Source: an uncultured Pseudomonadota bacterium
Lineage (GTDB): Bacteria > Pseudomonadota > Alphaproteobacteria > RF32 > CAG-239
Direction: 5' to 3'
Assembly: GCA_949295995.1 (NCBI GenBank)
Contig: CASFNK010000047.1
Coordinates: 1 to 38,140 of the forward strand
Length of the DNA stretch: 38,140 nt
The notes under the pieces are model-generated. The model was not told the DNA's origin. It searched no databases and saw only the letters and a program-made list of their open reading frames with translations. Positions 31,046 through 38,140 of the stretch are shown here, piece by piece. Both the position numbers and the translations under genes were made by a program. Numbering within the stretch: the stretch's first letter is position 1; each line of letters starts with the position of its first letter.

Positions 31046-32179
31046 ATGGAGTGGCTGGTTAATACTCTTTATTATGTTGTTCCTTTTGTTGTTCTGCTCG
31101 GGGTATTGGTGTTTGTACACGAATTCGGGCATTTTATCGTTGCACGTTTGTGCGGGGTACAGGTCGAGGCTTTTTCTATCGGTTTTGGTAAAACCTTGTG
31201 GAGCAAAAAAGATAAAAAAGGAACTGAGTGGAAAGTTTCAGCCGTTCCGTTGGGCGGATATTGCCAATTTTTGGGTGATGCCGATGCTTCTTCCTCCACA
31301 ACAGATGAAAAAGCTGAAGAATTAACCGATGAACAAAAGAAAGTAGCTTTTCCTTATCAGAACCCGTTTAAAAAATTAGCTATTGTTTTGGCAGGGCCTG
31401 GCGCAAATTATTTATTTGCGATTTTGGTGTTTACGGCGGTTTTTTACTTTGTAGGAAAAATTGCCTTTCCGCCGATTGTCGGTGAAGTGTTTAAAGACGG
31501 TGCCGCTGAAGCCGCCGGAATTATTCCTAATGACAGAATTTTATCTATCAATGGTCATAAAATTACCTATTTTGATGACATAAGAAAAGAAGTTGAGCTG
31601 ATAACAGATGGAAAAGCTGTTGTAGAATTGTTGCGAAACGGCGAAAAGATGACGCTTTCTTTTCCTTTGAAAGAAATTGAAGTTCAAGAATATAACGGGC
31701 AAAAGTCGAAAAGACCAATGTTGGGGGTTAAATCTGTCAGCACAATCGAGGTGGAACAGCTTAATCTTTCTTTGAGCGGAGCTTTTTATGAGGCTTTGAA
31801 GGAGACTTGGGATGTTACTGAGGCAACTTTGCGCGGTGTCGGGCAGATGATTACCGGCCAAAGAGGAAGTGAAGACTTGGGCGGAATTGTGAGAATCGCT
31901 GAAATGTCCGGCGATATTACCAAGCAAAGCGGTTTTTTGGATTTCTTGGTATTTATGTGTTTGTTGTCGATTAACTTAGGCTTAATCAACTTGTTTCCTA
32001 TTCCGGTTTTGGATGGTGGGCATGTGGTCATTTATTTGGTGGAAATTTTTACTCACAAAGAAATTAACACCAAAGTTAAAGATACTTTATTTAAACTTGG
32101 TTTTAGTTTAATTATTGCATTAATGGTTTTTGCAACTTGGAATGATATGGTGCGCTTGTTCCATAGATGGTTTGCATAA
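31046..32179 (+). CDS. rseP: RseP, site-2 intramembrane zinc protease
   Basis: A 377-residue multi-pass membrane protease of the S2P type. HEFGH (residues 25-29) holds two zinc ligands and the catalytic Glu; the third ligand is the Asp in NLFPIPVLDGGH near the C-terminus. A single PDZ domain lies at about residues 125-210, one fewer than in E. coli, as in many Alphaproteobacteria. It cleaves anti-sigma factors and leftover signal peptides in the membrane, linking envelope stress to gene control. Start 31046, 13 bases after cdsA. Confidence 0.95.
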   Translation: MEWLVNTLYYVVPFVVLLGVLVFVHEFGHFIVARLCGVQVEAFSIGFGKTLWSKKDKKGTEWKVSAVPLGGYCQFLGDADASSSTTDEKAEELTDEQKKVAFPYQNPFKKLAIVLAGPGANYLFAILVFTAVFYFVGKIAFPPIVGEVFKDGAAEAAGIIPNDRILSINGHKITYFDDIRKEVELITDGKAVVELLRNGEKMTLSFPLKEIEVQEYNGQKSKRPMLGVKSVSTIEVEQLNLSLSGAFYEALKETWDVTEATLRGVGQMITGQRGSEDLGGIVRIAEMSGDITKQSGFLDFLVFMCLLSINLGLINLFPIPVLDGGHVVIYLVEIFTHKEINTKVKDTLFKLGFSLIIALMVFATWNDMVRLFHRWFA

Positions 32180-32206
32180 CAGTAAGATGGTTTGAGGATT
32201 AAATAA

Positions 32207-34471
32207 ATGAAGAAAACTACTTTAGCCGCTTTTATTTTTAGTTTGATGCTGAGTACGAGAGTTGATGCTGCCGATGTGTATGTCAGCACTATTGAAGTGC
32301 AAGGTTTGCAAAGAGTGGAGGTTGAAACCGTCTTATCTTATTTGAACATTGAGCAGGGGAGTAATGTTTCTCAAGAATATTTGGATGAATCCTTAAAACG
32401 GTTGTTTGAAACAGGGTTGTTTGCCGATGTGAATTTTAATCGCAATGATGACGGGGTCTTACAAATTAAAGTCGTGGAAAATCCTATTATTAATAAACGC
32501 TTTTTTGATGGTAATGAAAAAATGGATGATACCATTTTGGAAACCGAAGTTCAGCTCAAGTCCGGTTCAATTTACAGTATTGCCAAAGTACAAGACGATG
32601 TACAGAGAATTTTGGATGTTTATAAACGTTCGGGACGTTATGCAACAGTAGTCGAACCCCAGATTATTAAACGCGACCAAAATCGTGTCGATTTGATTTA
32701 TGAAATTACCGAAGGTCCGACCGCGGTTATCAATAAAGTCAATTTTGTCGGTAATATGCACTATTCCGATGATGATTTGCAATCTGAAATTATGAGCAAA
32801 GAAAGTCGTTGGTATCGTTTCTTCGGCTCTTCGGAAAATTATGATCCCGAAAAAACAAATTATGATAAAGAGTTGCTCCGCCGTTTTTATCTGAAACGCG
32901 GGTATGTTGATTTCAGAGTGGTTTCTGCTGTAGCGGAGCTTAGCCCAGATAAAAAGTCGTTTGTTGTTACTTATGTGGTTGAAGAAGGTTCTCGCTACAA
33001 GATTGATGATATTCAAATTAATTCTTCTATCAAAGAAGTTGAAACCGCTCCTTTGATGGATGAAGTTTTACTAGAGAAAGGTGAATGGTATAATGCCGAA
33101 TTGGCGGAAAAATCCGTTTATGCCATTACTGAAGAATTGGGACAAAAAGGTTTTGCCTTTATTGATGTTACGCCGGATATTAAGAAAATCGGTGATGATA
33201 AGTTAGTACTTACATTCAATATTGCCGAAGGAGACCGTGTATTTATTGATAAAATCAATATTACGGGAAATACCAGAACCGAAGATAAAGTTATCAGACG
33301 TGAGTTCAGAATTGATGAAGGTGATGCATTTAATGCCGCTAAAATCAGAGCATCACGCAGAAATGTTGAAAATCTCGATTATTTCAGCAAGGTCGATATT
33401 CAGACCGTTCCGAATCCGAATGATGACAGTAAAGCCGATGTTAATGTTAATGTCGAAGAAAAATCGACCGGTGCATTTAATGTCGGTGTGGGATATTCTA
33501 CCGTGAACGGTGCTTTGTTTAGAGCCGGTGTGGCTGAAAACAACTTCCAAGGTAAGGGACAAAAATTGAGTGCCGATGTGGCAATTTCTCAACGTACTTC
33601 GGAATATGACTTGAGCTTTACCGAGCCTTATTTCTTAGGGCGTCGTTTGAGTGCCGGCGTTGATTTGTTCCGTACCGAAGAAGATTATCAAGATGAAGGC
33701 TCTTATGACAGCGAATCAACAGGTATCAGATTGCGTACAGGTTGGAATTATACCGATGATTTTGCGCAATATCTCCGCTATACCTTAAAAGAAGATAAAA
33801 TCAGCAATGTTGATTCGACCGCTTCTATTTATATTAAGGAAGAAGAGGGTGAATACAGCAACTCTTCAATCGGTCAGACAATGGTGTATGATAAGCGTGA
33901 TAGCGCAATCAATCCTAAAGAAGGATATTATTTATCTTTCGGAAATGATGTTGCCGGTCTGGGCGGTGATGAAAAGTATTTGAAGTTTGACGGTAAGGCT
34001 TATAAGTATTTTACAATTGCCGATTACTATACTTTCAAATTGTTTGTTAACGGCGGTTATATCGTTGGTTATAATGGGCAAGATGTCCGCTTGTCTAACA
34101 GATATTATTTGGGTGGTTCAAATATGCGTGGTTTTGAGTTCGCCGGTATCGGTGCTCGTGATAAATATACCAAAGATGCCTTGGGTGGTAACTGGATGGT
34201 TTATTCAGGAGCTGAAATGTCGTTCCCAATCGGGTTGGATGAACTTGGTGTCAGAGGACGTACGTTTGTTGACGTCGGTATGCTGGGTAAGCCTGATAAT
34301 TTGGATAAACGCTATGTCGATTATTCGGATACGCCGCGTGTGGCTGCCGGCTTCGGTTTCCAATGGCAATCTCCGATGGGACAAATCGATGTTGACTTGG
34401 CTTTCCCGATTGTTAAGGAAGACTACGATGAGACCGAAGTATTCCGTTTGAATTTCGGTTCGAGATTGTAA
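32207..34471 (+). CDS. bamA: BamA, outer-membrane protein assembly factor
   Basis: A 754-residue Omp85 protein. Residues 1-22 are a signal peptide. Five POTRA domains follow (about 25-345), for example STIEVQGLQRVEVETVLSYL, INKVNFVGNMHYSDDDL and IDKINITGNTRTEDKVIRRE. The rest is a 16-strand barrel with NNFQGKGQ, YFLGRRL and the Omp85 motif region around YYLGGSNMRGFEFAGIG. It inserts barrels, including the autotransporter in this window. The last residue is Leu (FGSRL), where Phe or Trp is more usual. 27 bases after rseP. Confidence 0.96.
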   Translation: MKKTTLAAFIFSLMLSTRVDAADVYVSTIEVQGLQRVEVETVLSYLNIEQGSNVSQEYLDESLKRLFETGLFADVNFNRNDDGVLQIKVVENPIINKRFFDGNEKMDDTILETEVQLKSGSIYSIAKVQDDVQRILDVYKRSGRYATVVEPQIIKRDQNRVDLIYEITEGPTAVINKVNFVGNMHYSDDDLQSEIMSKESRWYRFFGSSENYDPEKTNYDKELLRRFYLKRGYVDFRVVSAVAELSPDKKSFVVTYVVEEGSRYKIDDIQINSSIKEVETAPLMDEVLLEKGEWYNAELAEKSVYAITEELGQKGFAFIDVTPDIKKIGDDKLVLTFNIAEGDRVFIDKINITGNTRTEDKVIRREFRIDEGDAFNAAKIRASRRNVENLDYFSKVDIQTVPNPNDDSKADVNVNVEEKSTGAFNVGVGYSTVNGALFRAGVAENNFQGKGQKLSADVAISQRTSEYDLSFTEPYFLGRRLSAGVDLFRTEEDYQDEGSYDSESTGIRLRTGWNYTDDFAQYLRYTLKEDKISNVDSTASIYIKEEEGEYSNSSIGQTMVYDKRDSAINPKEGYYLSFGNDVAGLGGDEKYLKFDGKAYKYFTIADYYTFKLFVNGGYIVGYNGQDVRLSNRYYLGGSNMRGFEFAGIGARDKYTKDALGGNWMVYSGAEMSFPIGLDELGVRGRTFVDVGMLGKPDNLDKRYVDYSDTPRVAAGFGFQWQSPMGQIDVDLAFPIVKEDYDETEVFRLNFGSRL

Positions 34472-34494
34472 AGGGTAGTTAAGGAGAAGTGAAT

Positions 34495-35508
34495 ATGGTT
34501 GATACTCGTTTTTATACCAACAAAGGACCTTTAACCTTGCAGCAGATAGCTGAAATTTGTGAAGCTGAGTTGCAAGATATGTCAAAGGCTTTGGTAGAAA
34601 TTAAAGATATTGCGACTATGGCTAAAGCCAGTATAGATGAAATTTGCTTCTTCTATGATAAAAAAGCTAAAGAAAAAGCCTCGGAAATCAAAGCAACCGC
34701 TTGTGTAACGACAGCTGAATTGGCACAATTTGTTCCGGAAAATGTGATTCGGTTGATTGCACAAAATCCTAAAATTGCGTTTTTGAAACTCAATCAGGCG
34801 TTTTATGCCGAAGTTATGCCAAAACCCAATATTTCCTCTTCGGCTCGTATTCATCCGTCGGCTATTATCGGAGAAAATGCTTTTATCGGCGATAATGTGG
34901 TGATTGGTGAAAATGTTAAAATTGGTGTCAATTGTATGATTGAACCGGGGGTGGTGATTGGCAGAGGATGTGAAATCGGCGATAATTGCCGTATCGGTGC
35001 CAATGCTTCAATGGCTTATACAATTATGGGGAATGATTGCTATATTTATACCGGAGCTCGTATCGGACAAGATGGTTTTGGGTTCCAGATAATTAATGGT
35101 CAACACAAGCGTATTCCTCAGGTCGGTCGTGTGATTATCGGTAATGATGTTGAAATCGGTGCTAATACATGCGTTGACAGAGGTGCGTTAGATGATACGG
35201 TTATCGGTGATGGTGTCAGAGTAGATAATTTGGCGCAAATCGCTCATAATGATAAATTAGGGCGCGGTTGTGTGATTGTGGCTCAGGTCGGAATTGCAGG
35301 TAGTTGTACTTTCGGAGATTATGTGGTTTGCGGTGGTCAGGCGGGTTTTGCTGACCATCTCAATGTTGGCAGCGGTGCGCAAATTGCAGCTCAATCCGGT
35401 GTTATGCGTGATATTGAACCAGGTGCTGTGTTAATGGGATATCCGGCTGTGCCGATTAAAGATTTTATGAGACAAGTGTCTTATTTGCAGAAAATTTCAA
35501 AAAAATAG
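34495..35508 (+). CDS. lpxD: LpxD, UDP-3-O-acyl-glucosamine N-acyltransferase
   Basis: A 337-residue left-handed beta-helix enzyme adding the second acyl chain in lipid A synthesis. Parts: an N-terminal uridine-binding domain (about 1-105), hexapeptide repeats (about 115-270; for example [19 protein letters not shown]), and a C-terminal helix. The catalytic His251 is in [22 protein letters not shown] is the acyl-carrier pocket stretch. The ATG at 34495 follows AAGGAG at 8 bases; GTG at 34489 is too close. 23 bases after bamA. Confidence 0.96.
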   Translation: MVDTRFYTNKGPLTLQQIAEICEAELQDMSKALVEIKDIATMAKASIDEICFFYDKKAKEKASEIKATACVTTAELAQFVPENVIRLIAQNPKIAFLKLNQAFYAEVMPKPNISSSARIHPSAIIGENAFIGDNVVIGENVKIGVNCMIEPGVVIGRGCEIGDNCRIGANASMAYTIMGNDCYIYTGARIGQDGFGFQIINGQHKRIPQVGRVIIGNDVEIGANTCVDRGALDDTVIGDGVRVDNLAQIAHNDKLGRGCVIVAQVGIAGSCTFGDYVVCGGQAGFADHLNVGSGAQIAAQSGVMRDIEPGAVLMGYPAVPIKDFMRQVSYLQKISKK

Positions 35509-35540
35509 TTTTAACCTAATAACCGTGTAAAGGAAAAGTT

Positions 35541-35990
35541 ATGTCTGAAAATAAAATTTATCATATTGAAGAAATTATGCAGATGTTGCCGCATCGCTAT
35601 CCGTTTTTGCTTGTTGATCGTTTGGAAGTTGAAGTTCCGGGCGAAAAAGGTGTCGGTATCAAAAACGTTACCATGAATGAAGAATTTTTCCAAGGACATT
35701 TTCCTGGAAATCCGGTTATGCCGGGCGTATTGCAAATTGAAGCTATGGCTCAAACCGCCGGTGCAATCGTGGTTGCCGGAAAAGGCGATTTTAATGATAA
35801 AAAACGCAGTGTTTTGTTTATGTCAATTGACGGAGTGAAATTCCGCAAACCAGTAAAACCAGGAGACCAACTGCGTATGCATGTCGAAAAAATTAAAGAA
35901 CGCCGCAATATCTTTGTCTTTAAGGGACAAAGTATGGTTGATGGAAATGTTGTTTCCGAAGCTGAATTTACAGCAATGATTGTGGAATAA
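35541..35990 (+). CDS. fabZ: FabZ, 3-hydroxyacyl-ACP dehydratase
   Basis: A 149-residue hot-dog fold enzyme of fatty acid synthesis. Catalytic His53 is in QGHFPGNPVMPGV and Glu67 in LQIEAMAQTAG; LPHRYPFLLVDR is the family start motif. AAAGGA precedes the ATG. It follows lpxD by 32 bases. In most relatives lpxA comes next; here a terminator and an opposite-strand gene follow. Confidence 0.97.
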   Translation: MSENKIYHIEEIMQMLPHRYPFLLVDRLEVEVPGEKGVGIKNVTMNEEFFQGHFPGNPVMPGVLQIEAMAQTAGAIVVAGKGDFNDKKRSVLFMSIDGVKFRKPVKPGDQLRMHVEKIKERRNIFVFKGQSMVDGNVVSEAEFTAMIVE

Positions 35991-36008
35991 AATTCTCTAT
36001 AATTACAA

Positions 36009-36037
36009 ACAAAAGTCGGATTATTTCCGGCTTTTGT
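36009..36037. terminator. Bidirectional terminator between fabZ and the metallopeptidase gene
   Basis: ACAAAAGTCGGA pairs with TCCGGCTTTTGT (one G-U pair). The stop codon of the leftward gene lies in the loop. Confidence 0.75.
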
Positions 36038-37271
36038 GTTGCTTTGTTTGTAGGAGCTGGGCTAAATTTTGTGGCTGGGATTGGGTTTCTAATTGTGGCT
36101 TTAAGATTTTGCGATACTCATTTAAGTAAGGCTGAATATTGAGATTTTTGTATTTGTCCAGTAGATTATAGAAATTGGCTTTTTCTTTGGGGTGAAGAGC
36201 TATTTCTCCTAAACAAGTAAAAAATCTGTAATAAGGATTAGGTTGAAGACATTCTTTTTGATAACGTTGGGCATCGAGATAGTCATAATACCATTGGTCA
36301 TATTGTGATGGTTTTAAATGACTTAAATTTTGCGGTTCTTGAATTGGAATAGTGCTTAGTGTTTGAAAATTTTCATGATTGTAGGCTTGATGATGTATGA
36401 CTTCGGAGCAAGTGTTTGCTAAATTTAGAAAATCAATGGAGCCATCGGGAAGATAGTATTTTTGCATATTGTTATGAAGACTATCAAACCGGATACGGTT
36501 CAGCATGGTACGAGTGGCCGCAAAACCGCAATAAATAGTGTCTTTTTTATTTTGAATGAGGTGGCAGAATTTACCAGATATTTGGTACATCATTTCGCGA
36601 TAAATATCTTTATTTTTAGGCTCTTTTAATGCCAGATAACTATATGCAAAACAATCCGCAAAACTTTCCTTGAGCATTTGATATTCTTGTAAATATTGTT
36701 GCAGTATTTTTTTATTATCCGGATTGTCGGGGTGCTCTAGTGCTCTGTTTGCGGCTTGAGATAAGTCGTGATAAGTTTTTGTATCTTTGAAAAAAGAATA
36801 TTTTAAATCCAATATATGAGCATATTCATGAAAGGGGGTGGTTATACTGTTGGTTGGATAAAAATTTAAGACAGAATAAAAAACAATGCCTCGCATGGGT
36901 AATTTCATTCTAGGTACCATTCCGGCAAGGGGAGATTTTACTTTTATTATATCACGGATGCTGTCTTTGATAATTTTGGGGGATACAGCTTGTTCTAATG
37001 TACAGCCCAAATTTTGTTTACAAAGATTATCTAGTTTTTTCATATCAAATCGCGGCTTCCCATGTGCGTCTTGAAACATAAAATCATTGACGCAAACGGC
37101 AAAGGAGCGGAAACCATCTTGGTTGCAAAGTTGATTGAGACGTATCATGTCCGGCAAGATGTATTCTTTGAGTTGTTTATAATATCTTGGCTTCCACAAG
37201 GCTTTGCGGCCGTGTGGCTGTAGGAGATATTTGATATCTTTATGTATGTCTTTGATGTTGTAAGTAATCAT
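36021..37271 (-). CDS. Predicted Glu-zincin metallopeptidase, family unknown
   Basis: A 416-residue protein without signal peptide. TPFHEYAHILDLKYSF holds a zinc-binding HExxH (His148, Glu149, His152), and 49 residues later KESFADCFAYSYLAL gives an E-x-x-x-D pair (Glu202, Asp206), the third-ligand pattern of Glu-zincins. Around it are many Tyr, Asn and Gln; the rest matches no family I can name. The last ~20 residues are Gln-rich. The start at 37271 has AAGGAG 5 bases upstream; an earlier frame start does not. Its promoter is strong and the leader only about 13 bases. Protease activity is inferred from the motif only. Confidence 0.7.
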   Translation of the reverse strand: MITYNIKDIHKDIKYLLQPHGRKALWKPRYYKQLKEYILPDMIRLNQLCNQDGFRSFAVCVNDFMFQDAHGKPRFDMKKLDNLCKQNLGCTLEQAVSPKIIKDSIRDIIKVKSPLAGMVPRMKLPMRGIVFYSVLNFYPTNSITTPFHEYAHILDLKYSFFKDTKTYHDLSQAANRALEHPDNPDNKKILQQYLQEYQMLKESFADCFAYSYLALKEPKNKDIYREMMYQISGKFCHLIQNKKDTIYCGFAATRTMLNRIRFDSLHNNMQKYYLPDGSIDFLNLANTCSEVIHHQAYNHENFQTLSTIPIQEPQNLSHLKPSQYDQWYYDYLDAQRYQKECLQPNPYYRFFTCLGEIALHPKEKANFYNLLDKYKNLNIQPYLNEYRKILKPQLETQSQPQNLAQLLQTKQHKSRK

Positions 37272-37290
37272 TTTTGCTCCTTGAAAGGGC

Positions 37291-37319
37291 AAAATAACAG
37301 TTTTGTTAAATTTTGTCAA
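37291..37319 (-). promoter_or_regulatory. Sigma-70 promoter of the predicted metallopeptidase
   Basis: On the minus strand: TTGACA (37314-37319), 17 bases, TATTTT (37291-37296). Expected start near 37284, just before the ribosome site. Confidence 0.65.
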
Positions 37320-37383
37320 TATTTGACTTGCAGAGTTCTAATTTTAATGATATAAGAGGTGCAAATATTTATTATTAAAATTT

Positions 37384-37968
37384 ATGGATATGAAAACAAT
37401 TATTGTCGAAACCTTTGAGCAACTCTGGCGGGCAATAGAAATTGAAGAAGCCGATGAGATTGTTGTGAAAGGTCAAATTAATTGTCAAAATTACCGAGCA
37501 ATCATCAAGGAAGGCTGTAAATTGGTTGGTCTGGATGGTCAGAGCGGATTAATTTTTGAGTATGGTGAAGCCCAAAGTGCCATTTGGCTGGAGGGTGGAT
37601 GTGTTGAAAACCTGAACATTCAGGTTTGGGCGGAAACCTATCCCGATAAGGATAGAATGCAAAGTGTAATTGCAGTCAATCGCTTGGGCTCAAGTTTGAA
37701 AGATGTATTTCTGGATATTCAAGTGAAAGATGCCAGAATGTATCATGAGAGCCAGCAATATTCAGGGCTCTATGTGCGCCATGAATTGCAATTGGCGGGA
37801 AATATTCGAATTCGAAGTAAAGGGCATTATGTGGCCCCGATTGCCAATTGTCAGTTAGCCACTTCAAGATTGGTTGGTAATGGTGTTACACTTTTCTTGG
37901 AGGGTAATTTACATGATTTGTACGCTCTTGACATTAGAGGCAATCATAACAAGATTGTTCTTGATTAA
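37384..37968 (+). CDS. Unknown protein, probable beta-helix
   Basis: A 194-residue soluble protein without signal peptide. It is made of short strands with evenly spaced hydrophobic residues and Gly/Asn turns (DEIVVKGQINCQNYRAIIKE, SAIWLEGGCVENLNIQVW, GLYVRHELQLAGNIRIRSKG, VTLFLEGNLHDLYALDIRGN), a look typical of right-handed parallel beta-helices. No catalytic motif is seen. No ribosome site precedes 37384; ATG at 37390 is equally possible. It is divergent from the predicted metallopeptidase and has its own terminator. Confidence 0.65.
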   Translation: MDMKTIIVETFEQLWRAIEIEEADEIVVKGQINCQNYRAIIKEGCKLVGLDGQSGLIFEYGEAQSAIWLEGGCVENLNIQVWAETYPDKDRMQSVIAVNRLGSSLKDVFLDIQVKDARMYHESQQYSGLYVRHELQLAGNIRIRSKGHYVAPIANCQLATSRLVGNGVTLFLEGNLHDLYALDIRGNHNKIVLD

Positions 37969-38005
37969 AAAAATCCCCATATCAGTTATTGATATGGGGA
38001 TTTTT
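37969..38005. terminator. Strong bidirectional terminator
   Basis: An exact 16-bp stem, AAAAATCCCCATATCA with TGATATGGGGATTTTT around GTTAT, immediately after the stop codon. Confidence 0.9.
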
Positions 38006-38015
38006 GTAACAAGAA

Positions 38016-38038
38016 AACTACCGGCTAGGCCGGTAGTT
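38016..38038. repeat. Perfect 10-bp inverted repeat
   Basis: AACTACCGGC and GCCGGTAGTT around TAG. It is GC-rich against an AT-rich background and has no T tract. Confidence 0.65.
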
Positions 38039-38063
38039 CCGGAGAGCTTATAGCTTTACAGAT

Positions 38064-38131
38064 AAAAAACTCCTTTGCTAAAGTAAGTTAGACGGTTTGG
38101 CACAAGTCTAACAAAAGCAAAGGAGTTTTTT
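38064..38131 (+). promoter_or_regulatory. Long two-part hairpin hiding the ribosome site of the last gene
   Basis: AAAAAACTCCTTTGCT (38064-38079) pairs exactly with AGCAAAGGAGTTTTTT (38116-38131); inside it GTTAGAC (38087-38093) pairs with GTCTAAC (38106-38112). The right arm contains AAGGAG (38120-38125), 7 bases before the ATG at 38133, so the ribosome site is fully paired when the hairpin forms. The shape with T tract also fits a terminator. Confidence 0.7.
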
Positions 38132-38132
38132 T

Positions 38133-38140
38133 ATGAACAC
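38133..38140 (+). CDS. First codons of a gene cut by the right edge
   Basis: ATGAACAC follows an ideal ribosome site (AAGGAG, 7 bases). Only Met-Asn and a Thr-type third codon can be read, so the product is unknown. Confidence 0.5.

Noticed and set aside
37324..37383. Promoter TTGACT before the beta-helix gene
   Set aside because: No -10 box lies at 16-18 bases; the best TATAAG-like match is too far away.

Overview
The window reads as an ordinary chromosomal segment of an AT-rich Gram-negative bacterium, most likely an Alphaproteobacterium of a host-associated or gut type. The grounds are the envelope cluster pyrH-frr-uppS-cdsA-rseP-bamA-lpxD-fabZ, a plsY-dprA-topA group, mlaA-mlaC, accB-accC, and a flagellar hook gene behind a sigma-54-type promoter. 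The placement is inferred from gene content and order; no marker tree was possible.

Layout. 1-2003: a secreted protein cut by the left edge, then a leftward operon of an unknown protein, a thioredoxin-fold lipoprotein and a tandem-duplicated ArsR-type regulator. 2118-5819: a membrane-anchored flavodoxin, an AIDA-type autotransporter whose start codon abuts a terminator-like hairpin, and two tandem YgiW-type periplasmic proteins. 5882-12273: uvrD, then TPR protein - MoxR ATPase - DUF58 protein, followed by a second TPR protein. 12334-16608: an ASCH-domain protein, a small membrane protein, mlaC/mlaA on the minus strand, a metallophosphoesterase with an altered catalytic motif, and a DegT-type aminotransferase. 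16665-21303: an unknown membrane protein, accC/accB, a half-size EamA transporter and flgE.

21466-23702 is the accessory part: tRNA-Phe, a short segment carrying a direct repeat of the tRNA 3' end, a small XRE regulator divergent from an unknown 255-residue protein with a palindromic operator over the promoter, and two paralogous DUF2934 proteins, the first with a lysine-rich histone-like tail. From 23761 come topA, dprA and plsY (leftward), then the rightward pyrH-to-fabZ run, which lacks the usual dxr between cdsA and rseP and has no lpxA after fabZ. The right end holds a predicted zinc metallopeptidase, an unknown probable beta-helix protein, and the first codons of another gene behind a long hairpin.

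Functionally most of the window serves envelope building: fatty acid (accBC, fabZ), phospholipid (plsY, cdsA), lipid A (lpxD), undecaprenyl carrier (uppS), outer-membrane protein assembly (bamA, rseP) and lipid asymmetry (mlaA, mlaC). I saw no CRISPR array, transposase, prophage or complete known defence system. The least explained parts are the tRNA-Phe-adjacent island, the two hairpin/ribosome-site/start-codon fusions, the tandem ArsR operon, and the predicted metallopeptidase.
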